Source: Erigeron canadensis
Taxonomy: Eukaryota > Streptophyta > Magnoliopsida > Asterales > Asteraceae
DNA length: 64,000 bases
NCBI RefSeq assembly: GCF_010389155.1
Contig: NC_057766.1
Coordinates: forward strand, 28,529,516 to 28,593,515
Reading direction: 5' to 3'
The notes under the pieces are model-generated. The model did not search any database. It saw only the letters and a list, made by a program, of their open reading frames with translations, and was not told where the DNA came from. Made by a program: the position numbers and the translations under genes. This document shows, in pieces, positions 24,255 through 35,600 of this stretch (position 1 is the first letter of the stretch; the number at the start of each line of letters is the position of its first letter).

Positions 24255-27200
24255 TTATAACTTGGTTGAAGAAGGTGCAGTTGCAGGATATCGAGTAAGG
24301 TTGAGGCGAATAATGGAAGACGCGACCACATTCCCAAGATATAGATGTTCCTTGATATGTATCCCTGTTGTCACTTGATTCAACCCTGGGTCGTAGTATC
24401 TCTCAAGTGGCTTCCCCTCTATATCTACAACAATTGCCCCTGCATTTTTCTCTACAGAAGGCCTTTTCAAGTACTTCTCCAAAAATGCAAGGACTCTACG
24501 GATGTATGGGTATTTACGTACCATATCCAATTCGTATGTATGCTCCTACCAACACAAGATTAAATGTAAAAATGGCTTAAGAGTGTTAGTTGCCCAGTTT
24601 GATTCAACTAAATAGGAACCAAAACCGAAAATGTTAGCCCTTTGTTCAACTCTGTCCAACTTTGTTCTAAATTATTCGGGTAGTAATATAGTTTTGTAAT
24701 CATAATTTACTATTGATAAAAATGGACAAAAAAAGTGTTTGCGAATCACCTGATTCTACTTCAAAATGATTGAATCAGTTTCAACTCATCATCCAATTTG
24801 TCTTGGTTGGGTATAGTAAACACATTGGTTTCAGAAATTTTTGATTCTCATACAAGACTAATTAGCTTGTTCTATTTTTATGAAGAACGAGAGCAAGTAC
24901 CCGTGCGTTGCGGCGGTGAGATGGTGGGGTGATACCTAGGTCATAGAGTATGATAGGTTATAGGGGTTAATATGTCATAGAGTATGATAATCAAATGCCT
25001 TAGCCGTACGGGTTCTGTCCTCGATTTTAAAAATTCATCGGAAGTATATCGAATGACATCTCTAATGAAAGAGCATAAAATTTTAAGAACACCCATACAA
25101 TTTTTATAATTTATCGATGTACGGTTTTTGAGATAAAAATTTTTAAATGAATTGAAGAAATAAATGATTTATGGAGGAAAGAGAAAAAAGATGATTGGTT
25201 GAGATTTGAGGAGAGAGAAAGGTATTATTGTTATTTTAGATAAATATAGAATAGATGAGAGAGGTATTTTGGGGATGTACTTGAATTCAATATTGAAAAT
25301 TTCAATTCAATGTTGAAAATCTGGAAGGAATCTGCTTTATAATATAATATAGTATTGAAAATTTCAAGTTCAATGTTAAAAATATGGAGAAAATCTGCCT
25401 TATAAAATAGAAATAGATATGGAGTATAAACTAACTACTGGCTTACCGTGGGAATAGCAATCCAGTAATGGCCCTCGCCATCGATATGAATGTTGTCAGG
25501 CATACCAGGTAATCTATCAATAAATACATCTACTGAACCCTCCTTTTCTCCGTGTATGTAGTGTCTCATGCATCTCATCCTGCAAATATTTTCACCTAAA
25601 TGTCAAATCTCTAAGTTGTACAAATGAGGAAAATTACCCATTTGACTCGTTACGAACCCAACTAACACAAATCAACCCATTTTAATGTAAAATGGGTTGA
25701 AATGCCACATTTACTTAAGATTAGTGAAATCACATTGGGGTTTCGCAGTAGATAACAAAGTCTTGATCTGGAGATATTTCGACGCCATTAGCAAAGTAGA
25801 CATCTCGAACAAGTACTTTGGTCTGCTTTGTGGAGGGATCATAGCTCATTAATCTACCATACGGCCGGCCTTCTAATATGTCTAATACACAATTTTGCAG
25901 ATCGTATTTCCATGATGCGTCTGTGAAGTACAATATACCATTCTTTGCGACTGTAACAGCATCTGTCGTTGCAAATTTAACGCCTTCTGCCTCTGTTGTT
26001 AATGCTTCTATTTCACCATCTTCCGTTATTTTAAGTAGTCCCTATGAACCGAAAAGTTTAAATATTAATTAATTAGAATTGTTAATTAAAAGCCATCATT
26101 TAGCCATCTTAAAAGAGATAATTTGAGTAAGCTATAAAATATATTATCTAGTAAGTTTCTATTTATTATAAAGAAAATAGGAGTAAAGTTAATAAAAAAT
26201 AAGATGTAATCATATAGATATGGTTAAATTATACACTCATGGGCCAACAACTTCATACTAGAGATAAACGAGTAGAAAACAAGTAGGCATGAGCAAGGGT
26301 CAAACCCCGGCCCGACCTGTGCAAACTCTAGACCCAAAAATGCTAGAAAGTGAAACCCAGTGACCCTACTTGTTACCGTATCGGACAGGTCGGTTCAGAT
26401 TTTGTAGGGTTCGGTTTGATTCTTGGGTTTAAGGCATGGGCGTAGCTATTAAGGGGCCGGAGGGGGCGCCCGACCCCCCGAAATTCTTTTTGCAATGTAT
26501 GGGATATATTGTTTTTGTGTAAAAAGTTTTTGATATACTCGGTTTCGACCCCCCATTTACCCGAAAAATAGCATTAGGGAAAAAAAAAGTATTAGATCCC
26601 GACGACCCGACCCCTTACTCAAACTTTTCTAGCTTCGCCACTGGTTTAAGGAACATTTGTTCATCACTGGTCAAAATCCCGCCCCACTTATGCAAACCCG
26701 AAACCCGACAGTGCAACAAAATCAAACTCATGACTCGCCCTATTATCCTATCAGACAAGTTGGTCCAGACGGGCCTGGTTAAGTCTCAAATTTTCAAGTT
26801 ATATATTCATCTCTAGTATCAAGGGTCTTGAAATATAATAAGTTGTACATGAATAATTATATTTATATAACAACTAATATGATAACCACATAATAACCGA
26901 GATTAGATATATTAATTAAATAGAATGAATTGCACGAATAGTTCATAAACTCATTACATTTTAAGATTCTAAACTCCAAAAGATAATTAACATATGTCAT
27001 TTTCCCAAGTCAAGCTATAGATTGCTACAAGTAACAAATCACCTAAACATGATAGCAATAAATAAAAGCGACATATGCTAATTAGTCCAAATTAGGGTCT
27101 AAGTCTATGGTTAGGACTTTTCTTTTATTTTTTTTTCTTTTAGCAAAATAAGCAAATAAAAAAAAAAAAATAGTATTTGTAATTATAAGAGTAGGACTTC

Positions 27201-27999
27201 TTCTGTTGCTAAATGGCAATGCTAACATAGAAGAATATGGTTAAGATTAGATTTACATCGTCTAAATTTATACTTTTTCTACCATTTAGGTAGAAACCGA
27301 AAGCAGCCTCTTTACTTAAGTAAAGGTAAGGTATGCTTACATCTTTACCTCCCTGATACACCGTCGAAGTATTTGGGCTCAAAACCAGACGGAGCAGTTT
27401 CTTTCTTTCTTTTTTAAAATTATACTATATCAATTATCATCATATGTTATTGAGATCGAGGACATAGTATTTCTAATCTATTTATATCTGTTTATATATC
27501 TACAACTCCTTCATAAGAAAGTCATGAACATGAGTAAAAATATAATTTTGTTCATCCTTTTAGTACAACTACTACTAACCTTAATGCCATCAGCAACATA
27601 AACCTCACCAGAGTGACCAAGAGCGAGTCCAAGAGGCCGACCACCCGTGTTAACCCAATCCTCAACAACAGAGTCATTCAACCTGACTCGTTTAACCCAC
27701 CCGTCAGCACAACCCGTGTATATAACATCCAAATTTCGGTCATACACGATGTCTTCTGGTCCCAACAACTGACCCTGGCCTATCTTCTCAGACCCATGAA
27801 GCATTTTTGGGTTCACTTTTGGTATTGAAGTATTTGGTTTTTTGGCTAACTCTTCTAAAGAATAAGAAGCTGCATCAAAGCTATCCAAATGGACCACAAG
27901 TAGAGCCAATATAACCGTGCCGAAGGCTGTGATGAGTATCATACGCCATGGACCGGTGGTTTGGGTTATGGTTGTTGATGGGTTTCTTGCATTCACCAT
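24255..27999 (-). CDS. Strictosidine synthase-like protein, copy C (383 aa, four exons)
   Basis: Third SSL copy. Exons in transcript order are 27999-27580, 26041-25734, 25579-25447 and 24545-24255 (TAA); CDS 1152 nt. Phases and middle exon sizes equal those of A and B. The exon 2 donor is GTGATT, weaker than the GTAAT of the others. I chose the start at 27999 ([10 protein letters not shown]) over an in-frame ATG nine codons earlier because it matches the N-termini of A and B. Residues 19-37 are the membrane anchor. Blocks include [67 protein letters not shown] and [12 protein letters not shown]. It is clearly closest to copy A. Introns 1 and 3 carry mobile elements. No Glu309 counterpart; substrate unknown. 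Confidence 0.92.
24887..25417 (-). mobile_element. Helitron-like element, CTCGT-end family, in intron 3 of SSL copy C
   Basis: On the minus strand it starts TCTATTTCTATTTTATAAGG and ends CCGCCGCAACGCACGGGTAC TTGCTCTCGT. A second start-like stretch (TATATTATAAAGCAGATTCC) near 25330-25360 suggests a nested or duplicated 5' end. The copy fills most of the 901-bp intron. Confidence 0.6.
26427..26651. mobile_element. hAT-type miniature element, 209 bp, with 8-bp target duplication
   Basis: The element (26435-26643) begins CATGGGCGTAGCTA and ends, inverted, CAGTGGCGAAGCTAG. It is flanked by GTTTAAGG on both sides (26427-26434 and 26644-26651). An 8-bp duplication with short imperfect terminal repeats fits hAT. 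The inside is rich in C-runs (CGACCCCCCG). It lies in intron 1 of SSL copy C. Confidence 0.85.
27290..27365 (+). repeat. Au-like SINE fragment in intron 1 of SSL copy C
   Basis: GAAAGCAGCCTCTTTAC, then AAAGGTAAGGTATGCTTACA, then CTTTACCTCCCTGATACACC correspond to the 3' body of the SINE in copy B. The (TTG)n tail is missing and I see no target duplication, so this is an independent, older remnant in the same orientation. Confidence 0.6.
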
Positions 28000-28060
28000 A
28001 TTGTGACTTGATTGAATGTATAGCAAACCTTAGAATTTGTGTGGTTATATTCCAATTTGC

Positions 28061-28070
28061 TTATATATAG
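28061..28070 (-). promoter_or_regulatory. TATA box of SSL copy C
   Basis: CTATATATAA on the minus strand, 62 bp upstream of the ATG at 27999, a classical plant TATA box. Confidence 0.55.
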
Positions 28071-28752
28071 GCATATATATATATACAAGACATTTGACTA
28101 TATATTGATCAACTTGTTTCTATATTTTATAACTTGATTTTCGTGTTTATACATTAGTTTTTCTAAAGTCATTAATTTTTGTCAGACAAAACATATAAAA
28201 ACTTTGTCACACTACAATGTTTCTTTGTAACTTTATATATTATACTTTAATATTTGTAGTCAGTGAACAACTCATAACATTTTATGATATATATGACCAC
28301 AACTTTAACATAAACAAATAAGATGATGCAAATGACAATGTAGTGAATTTTCAAAAATGGTATATCATTTTTTATACTATTTATAATAGCAACAATATTG
28401 TGCCTATGTCACAAAAAGTAATTTGTCAAATCCATTTAGGTGTCACAATAGTGTATATCAGTATATGCATATATTTCTAACATTTTTGATGTGATATTAT
28501 TATTTCTGTTTAAAAACCATTTGATATATAATGGTACAGTTGTAGGCTTGAGTTTGACACAATTATCAAACCTTAAGCTTGGAATTCATCTTGCTCGGTT
28601 TAATTACGCGTTTCTTTTAAGCTCGAGCTCAAGCTCGATTAACTTCTATAGAGTATTGTTGTAATTAACTTGAATCAAAACTAGTATTATCGACTCGATA
28701 ATATGTTCACTTTACTATATTAACTTGAGTCAATTAGATAGTATAATAATAA

Positions 28753-29135
28753 TCTTTATCTTTATATATAATAAAGAAGAATTGTCTTTTAAAACTATTT
28801 TTAAAAAAAAGTATTACGTGGCAAGTCTATATTTTTCTTCAAAAATGTTTGATTTTATTTATGATGTCATATGTCATATTTAATATTGTAATATTTTTAA
28901 AAATAAATAGCTAGCTTATTAAATGTTTATATTAAATTCTTATTTTTTGATTATATATTTCTTTTTTATGTTTTGTTAATGCAATAAATACTCATACATA
29001 TATATTATGCTAGCCAACTTAACATCTTCAAACCAAGTTATGATATATCAATTACAAAAATACATATATTCTTTTAACTTTTTTTATTTTAAAATTTTAT
29101 TTAGTGTCCGGGTTAAACCCGAGATTATTAGCTAA
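28753..29135 (+). mobile_element. Non-autonomous Helitron, 383 bp
   Basis: It starts TCTTTATCTTTATATATAAT, has a terminal hairpin GTCCGGGTTAAACCCGAG, and ends CTAA about 12 bp later (29132-29135). It lies between an A (28752) and a T (29136), as Helitron insertions do. The spacer between SSL copy C and this element (28071-28752) shows no gene, only a worn stretch rich in AGCTCGAGCT words. Confidence 0.8.
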
Positions 29136-29515
29136 TTACATAGATAAAATAAAAAGGTCAAACCATAGAATAACTTAAACTTGAAAAGTCTCACAAATTT
29201 TTTAAATCAAATATGATCATACAAATTCTGAAATTCAAATAGACCAAGTCTAAACAAATCTCAGACATTTTTTAAGTCAATCTCGACATACAATACAAGT
29301 CGCAAGGTCGAATGTGACTGTGACCTTTAGTTTCTGATTGCCCCCTCAATTTATCCACATTGTCCATTTCTACCCTTTAACTTCAAAACCCCTAAAACCA
29401 AAACACAAACAGATTCACAATCTAAAACCCCCAATTCTAAACCCTCGAAATCCTTACACAAACATACTCTCATTGAGATCATTTCTTCGCCATCCAAAAT
29501 CAGAATTAAACAAAA

Positions 29516-30931
29516 ATGTCAAAGTTACCATCATCACTAAGAACCACCACCAAAAACACCCAATTTTCTTCACCAATTAAATCCTTAATTACACCAATTC
29601 AAGATTCACAATCTCAACCTAAATCAATCACCAAAAAACCACCACCCACCACCATAAACAACAACCACCACCGCCGCCGCCCACCACCGCCTCCGCCAAT
29701 AGTCTTCACTTCCCCTGACATCACCGCCGCCAAAACCCATTTCACAGCTCTCACCACCACCGCAAAGCACCCATCTTTACTAAACAACAGGTTTTGCAAT
29801 TTAGTCCTTCAATCTTTCACTAATGTCTCTTATACCCTCCAAGATTCAATTTTTTTTCTTACCCATATGAAAAAGACTCTTCCTTTATTCACCCCTGATA
29901 AATTTACTTACCATATTTTGTTATGTCAATCTTGCAAGAAACCCGACCCGAATCTTGGTAATGTGGGTCAAGCTTTAACCTTTATGGCCTCAAATGGGTT
30001 TGAACCGGATAAAATGACTACGGATATCGCGGTGAGGACTCTTTGTAGTACCGGGCATGAGGATCACGCAATTGAGCTGATTAAAAAGCTTTCAAATAGT
30101 GAGGTAACGAAACCCGATATTTATACGTATAATTTTATGGTGAAATGTTTAGTTAGGACTAAAAGTTTAAGTGGTATTAGTTCGTTTATTAATGATATGA
30201 GAGAAGATTTTAAGGTAAAGCCGGATTTAGTGACTTATACTATTTTGATTGATAATGTATGTAATGGGAAGAATTTACGCGAGGCAATGCGATTATTAGA
30301 TATTTTGAAAGAAGAAGGGTTTAAGCCCGATTGTTATCTTTATAATACGATTATGAAAGGTTATTGTATGTTAAGTCAAGGAGGTGAGGTTTTGAGGGTT
30401 TATAAGAAGATGTTAGAGGAAGAGCTAGAGCCTGACTTAGTTACGTATAATACGTTGATTTTTGGGTTATCGAAGTCGGGTAAGGTTAAAGAAGCCATAA
30501 AGTTTCTTAACGAGATGGCGAAAATGGGTCATTTTCCTGACGTGGTTACTTACACTTCGTTGATGAACGGTTTGTGTAGAGAAGGGAATGCGCTTGGTGC
30601 GTTGGAATTGTTGGAACAGATGGAAATTAAAGGGTGTAACCCGAATGAGTGTACTTATAATACTTTGCTTCATGGGTTGTGTAAGGGGAAACATTTGGAT
30701 AAAGGGGTTGAGTTATATGGTGTAATGAAGGAGAATGGTATGAAGCTTGAGTCAGGGTCGTATGGGACGTTTTTGAGGGCGCTTTGTAAGAGCGGGAGAG
30801 TTGCAGAAGCTTATGAAGTGTTTGATTATGCTATAGAGAGCAAGAGTTTGACAGAAGTAGTTGCATATACTACATTAGAGAGTACACTTAAGTGGTTGAA
30901 GAAAGCTAAAGAGCAAGGCCTTGCTGTTTGA
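29516..30931 (+). CDS. P-type pentatricopeptide repeat protein (471 aa, single exon), At2g17670-like
   Basis: PPR proteins bind organellar RNA and act in its processing, stability or translation. The ORF has no intron, as is usual for the family. Residues 1-75 are rich in Ser, Thr, Lys and Pro (IKSLITPIQD, RRRPPPPPPI) and look like an organelle transit peptide. From about residue 125 there are eight or nine 35-residue P-type repeats without DYW or E domains. Clear ones begin at IYTYNFMVKCL, LVTYTILIDNVC, CYLYNTIMKGYC, LVTYNTLIFGLS, VVTYTSLMNGLC, ECTYNTLLHGLC and SGSYGTFLRALC. The N-terminus MSKLPSSLRT recalls the Arabidopsis At2g17670 group; this is from memory, not a search. Start chosen as the first ATG giving a transit-like N-terminus. 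TGA-type stop at 30929-30931. No damage visible. Confidence 0.92.
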   Translation: MSKLPSSLRTTTKNTQFSSPIKSLITPIQDSQSQPKSITKKPPPTTINNNHHRRRPPPPPPIVFTSPDITAAKTHFTALTTTAKHPSLLNNRFCNLVLQSFTNVSYTLQDSIFFLTHMKKTLPLFTPDKFTYHILLCQSCKKPDPNLGNVGQALTFMASNGFEPDKMTTDIAVRTLCSTGHEDHAIELIKKLSNSEVTKPDIYTYNFMVKCLVRTKSLSGISSFINDMREDFKVKPDLVTYTILIDNVCNGKNLREAMRLLDILKEEGFKPDCYLYNTIMKGYCMLSQGGEVLRVYKKMLEEELEPDLVTYNTLIFGLSKSGKVKEAIKFLNEMAKMGHFPDVVTYTSLMNGLCREGNALGALELLEQMEIKGCNPNECTYNTLLHGLCKGKHLDKGVELYGVMKENGMKLESGSYGTFLRALCKSGRVAEAYEVFDYAIESKSLTEVVAYTTLESTLKWLKKAKEQGLAV

Positions 30932-33458
30932 TAATTAGGTCGGTGTGCTCTATATCTTCATGTTTTTACTTTATATGTATTCACTATATAGATTGGTTCG
31001 TCACTTTATGTAGTTTTTCTTATAGATACCCAACCCCAATCATTTATGTTCTATAACATAGATTACATAAAGAAGCGAATCGGCTCATTTTTTGGCTGGA
31101 AATAGTGGAATTTCTTCCCTGACATAGCCTAGCTTCTAGTTGGATTGTTGTTATACTTTGTAATGTTGTAACATTTTAACTAACCATTGCTGGCCAAACA
31201 ACAATAGTCACCTACATGTACTAACTGGGTAAAGTTAAAAGTGTCAAGTTGCAAGGGATGAAAGAAATAGCTGGCATGTTTTTTTGATTTTAAAAGTATA
31301 TGACTTGCATAGAGGATTGCCTTTTATGATGGTTGACACTTGACTCCCCTTCTAGAGGTCATTCTCACTACTGCTTAAGCGGATTTTACACTTTCTTTTG
31401 TTTGTGAATTTCATCCAGTGATTCCCAGTGACCTAGTTTAGTATGCAATTGAAGACTTAGATCATAATTTCTTTGAAAGGTGTTTATTTTTTTGTATCGA
31501 TCTTAATTTCCAACATCAGGAACTAGTGATGGCAACATGGATAGGTTGTTAGACAGGTGAATATAGGTGATCTCTTTTTTCGAAAGGCTATATATGTTTT
31601 CTTTAGAGTTGGGTTGACCGGGAAACACTTTTGTCCTTTCTTAGTAGATAAGTTATAAATATTTAAGTTTATTATGCATTCAAAAACATCAGAGTAATCA
31701 GAAAGGTGTTTAACTTTTGTGTATTTACTTTTGTGCCCTACATCAGTAACTAGATGTGGCAAATGGACGGGTTGGATGGGTATAATAAAAGGTCAGTATA
31801 GGTAATCTTTTAGTATAAGTTGGGTTGACCTGCAACGAAGTTATAAATACATTAATACCTTGCATTTGAATACTGGAAGTACAACATATAACTTATTATT
31901 TAAAGTCTACATTTCAATGAATTTAGGAATGTCGTATGCTTTCATAGTACACTCTGGACTACTTTCTGACCCGTTAGTCCCCGTATCTTCCCTTTTAGCT
32001 AATTAAGTTGGTTGGACCCGTATCTTCCCTTTTAGCCCAAATTGGCACCTCTATCCATTGTACTCACTTGACGTGTAGTGGATTGGATTCATGCACTTAT
32101 TAGGGAAGATGATCATGTTATACTATTTGGGGATTTTAAGAAAAGAGTGGAGCTCATAATAGATGTCTGGCTAATACTCAATAAATCCATGTAGTTGGCG
32201 TATATATCTTTCTTAACAAGCTTCAGAAACTACAACTCTATGAATGACTTTACGAAATATAACTATCATGTATACCACTCCGTCCCTATTTTTTGAATAT
32301 TTGAGAACATTAATTGAACACTAATTATAAAGAACAGAAAAATGTACCTTTTAAAACTGTATATCTTTTTTAGACACATCTAACTTGGTCCTGTCATTAG
32401 CTGAGGTTTTTGACCTCATGTTAATCCTATCTAACTTTTCATATGTATAGTTACTACTTACTACCAATAGCTGATTGTAATAGTCATTTCTTCAAGGGAA
32501 AAAGAACATTGTGAGTGTTTGATACTCATAAAGCACGGTTATTGCCATTTTATCCTTCTTTTCACCATATATTGCACGCAAATATCATTGAACTTGTAGA
32601 ATTGTTTCACCATTATGAACTTTCATTGAGTTTGGATGTATTGAAAAGGAATTGCGTTTACTATAGTGGAGCACATTTAACTAAACTACGCTTTTTACTA
32701 AAACAATGACTTGTCTACTCCGAAAAGTATGAAAAGCATAAGTCAATTTGTCCGTGAAAGTATGTTGCTATTACACCTCATCTTCCTGATAGAATGTGCA
32801 CATACATCACAATAAAATCGGAAAGCTTGAGTTAAAAATGTCATATAAATGCTTCCTTGCCCTTGCATTCACTGTTTGTCAAAAGTTAGACCATTCATGC
32901 AAAATATGTTTTCCATGTGCTGGAAACCGCAGCAGAAAACCAGATTAGATGATTTAAACAGTTATTCAGCTGTTTCTTAACTGTAACCAGGAAATGTATG
33001 TGTCTAGAACAGTAAATTTACATTTTTGATTACTGGTCAATCTGTTGATATTACATGGGGCTTAGTTGTATAAACAGATGTATTCATATCAATCTTGCCA
33101 CTTGAAAACTTGACTACTCGTGTCAAACAACAGAAACTGATTTGCAGGGTTTTGGCCTCACCTAGATCAGACCGAACTCAAATGACTGCTTTAGTTGAGC
33201 CATAAATAAGGCGAGCATAAATGATGAGTATGTCGGTTTATGCTGCATTGTTTAGCCTGCTAATCTAGAATACTTGGAAGCTTTTAATTACTATTTTTTT
33301 TTTCTTTTTCATTAATGAGAAGATGATGAAGAACACCAGACAACATAGGAAATTTAATAAAGAAAAAGAACCCTAATCGAAAAGGACCATACAACTTTTC
33401 AGACGGTTAAAATTTTTACTGGCCGTCAACATAAAACCACTGAACATCTTCAATGATA
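30932..33458. other. Spacer between PPR and small membrane-protein gene
   Basis: About 2.5 kb without a supportable gene. GTGGCAAATGGACGGGTTGGA (31756) and CAAATTGGCACCTCTA (32038) resemble opposite ends of a hAT-type miniature element. GGACCCGTATCTTCCCTTTT is partly duplicated near 31975-32035. CTCCGTCCCTATTTTTTG (32279) looks like one end of a Stowaway element. The left part holds the PPR 3' UTR. Confidence 0.4.
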
Positions 33459-33743
33459 CTAGAACAGTCTCTTTTTAGCTGTGAGCCAAAACCCATCTTT
33501 TGAATATCTACTCATTGCTACAGCTAAGAAGATCAAGACCAATGAAATGAACAGTAAACGGCCACGTCTTGATGGTGGAGGCTGATCCATGATATCTTCT
33601 TCCATGATCTCTGAAGTCGTCGGGCTAGATGGTTCATCTTGACCCATGAGCTTCTTGTATTCAGCCTCCATGCATACCGGTCCACAGGGCAAGCTTATGG
33701 ACCTGTTATGAGAGTTTTGTCTCACATAAGTTTTAGCAGCCAT
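33459..33743 (-). CDS. Small tail-anchored membrane protein of unknown function (94 aa)
   Basis: I do not recognise a named family. The frame is open further upstream (to 33803), but the ATG at 33743 gives MAAKTYVRQNSHNRSIS, a typical plant N-terminus, so I chose it. The N-terminal part has SISLPCGPVCMEAEYKKLMG. The middle is acidic and Ser/Pro-rich (DEPSSPTTSEIMEEDIMDQP). A basic stretch (SRRGR) precedes one hydrophobic segment (LLFISLVLIFLAVAMS), and a short basic tail follows (TAKKRLF). This layout suggests a single-pass, C-terminally anchored protein with a cytosolic N-terminus. It converges with the PPR gene. The N-terminal SISLPC resembles the start of the DUF241 protein at 50294. It could be a short relative or a degenerate descendant; a complete, independent gene seems more likely. 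Confidence 0.6.
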   Translation of the reverse strand: MAAKTYVRQNSHNRSISLPCGPVCMEAEYKKLMGQDEPSSPTTSEIMEEDIMDQPPPSRRGRLLFISLVLIFLAVAMSRYSKDGFWLTAKKRLF

Positions 33744-35600
33744 TTGGGTTTTATTTTGTAGAAAATGGGTAAAGTCTAATTGCGTTTTTATAGAATGGAA
33801 CACAAGGAAACATGACAGATCACTAAGTTGATTATGGCATGTGATGAGATCTCCTTAAAAAACGGGTTTCTTGATGGCCAGCAAAGTGTTTAATGACTTC
33901 TTATTTATCTAATCCCTATGATCATGCAGTGTTATAGGTTTATTATATTATAATAGATAATAGATATAAACATAAATGTTTGTTAAAACTATGGGATTTA
34001 TGTTTAGAAATCAAATGGCGACGCGTTTAATGAAATATTGTTCCAGAATACTTCCAATGATGGTGGAGAAGAGCACGCAATATGGAGTCTACCGGACTCC
34101 CTCATCCCCCTTGTCCGGTGTGTATTCGGGGTTGTGATGTTGTGTTACCTTGTTTCCAGTATCAGTCGTTTGTTTTGTTTGTTCTATCGGTCAACTTAAA
34201 CAGTAGTGTGTATGAGTAAAAAGAATAGAATGGATGATGGTTTTAGTTATCTGACTACCATATTGGAGTAAAAATATGAAATGATGAATGATGTGACGAT
34301 GTTCAACGTATATGTCTTTGTTAAAAGATAAAACAAAAGTTATAGGCCTAGGGCATGTTTGCGTTTTTGATATATTAATTTATATTTTTCATCATGATCT
34401 TGAGACCAGTAGATTAGTCCCTGAAGTATACGATTTCTTCTTCTTCCTCACATGAATCTACGAGTATTAACATATGTTTGAACGGAAAGACATGTTGATA
34501 TGATCGGGTACATGTTAACATGATCATGGTGTTACCACCGTCAATGATATTTCGTAATTCTGATGATTCGTCAGTGATTTAAATTTGTCGTTTTGAAAAA
34601 AAAAATGTTTATCGACTATATCCGGATGATGTTTAAAGTCTGGTCTTAATCTTAGCTAATTAATTTTATTAAACATAATCAATCCAAGTCAACCATGCAT
34701 CTAATTATTTCACTCAATGTGAATTTTCACATGTGGTCGTTTCATACATTGTATCTTTCCAATATAAAAACACTGCTTCCAACATTTTATTCTTGTTTGC
34801 CTCTAATTTTACCATATCTCACATGGCTTGTATTATATATCATGAAAATCTCAGTGGCTTTCTAGAAGGATACTTAAGCATCGAGAAAACCATCTAAGCA
34901 TCGGATTAAAGTATTGTTTAATCTTAATCACGTAATTATACTATATTATATCCCACATTGATCAACTAAGAGTCAAAAGATTTCTTGCTATTCGTGATTA
35001 TTGATACACTTTATTTCACCAAGAAATATATCAAGATGATTTGGTTGTAAGTTGTAACCTATTCATGTAAAGATCATCAACATAATAACGAATTTTGAAC
35101 GAGTTTAGTACTTCTGTTTGAAATCAATTGTGATGCCATTTTTATCATACCGGGGATGGTAAAACGTACCAAACCATACCCATATACTGATACATCCGGA
35201 ACCAATTTCACCAAAATCAAGAACCAAATGCCCAACCAAATGAATTCATCCGTACCTGTATCAGGCTTTCGGTATTTTAAGATTAAGTACTGACTAATTA
35301 TACTAGCATCATATGTAGAGAGGCGGAACTAGTAGGGGAGCTAGAGGAGTAGAGGGTGGTCGCCTAGTCCAACCGATACAACTGTAATGTAATTTTAATC
35401 CCGAAGGTCAAAACAACATGTCCTTTTCTAATATGTTGATTAACATCTGTAATGATTAAATTTTTGTTTTCGTTATGATTTATCAAGATTTGTGTGGGAA
35501 TTAAGGTGGAAAAGGTAGATTAGATAGATATAACAATATGCAAATGTATAGAAAAATGGGTGAGAGGAAGCAGATACAAAGGAGGTGGGAAGGGGTATTT
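33744..35600. other. Spacer, no gene recognised
   Basis: AT-rich sequence with no supportable ORF. GAGGCGGAACTAGTAGGGGA near 35320 resembles a hAT end, but I found no partner end or target duplication. Confidence 0.4.

Noticed and set aside
3945..27999. A monoterpene indole alkaloid gene cluster (strictosidine synthase plus vinorine synthase).
   Set aside because: The SSL proteins lack an evident counterpart of the catalytic Glu309 and belong to the broad membrane-anchored SSL group. No P450, tryptophan decarboxylase or other pathway gene is present. Kept only as an open question about linkage.
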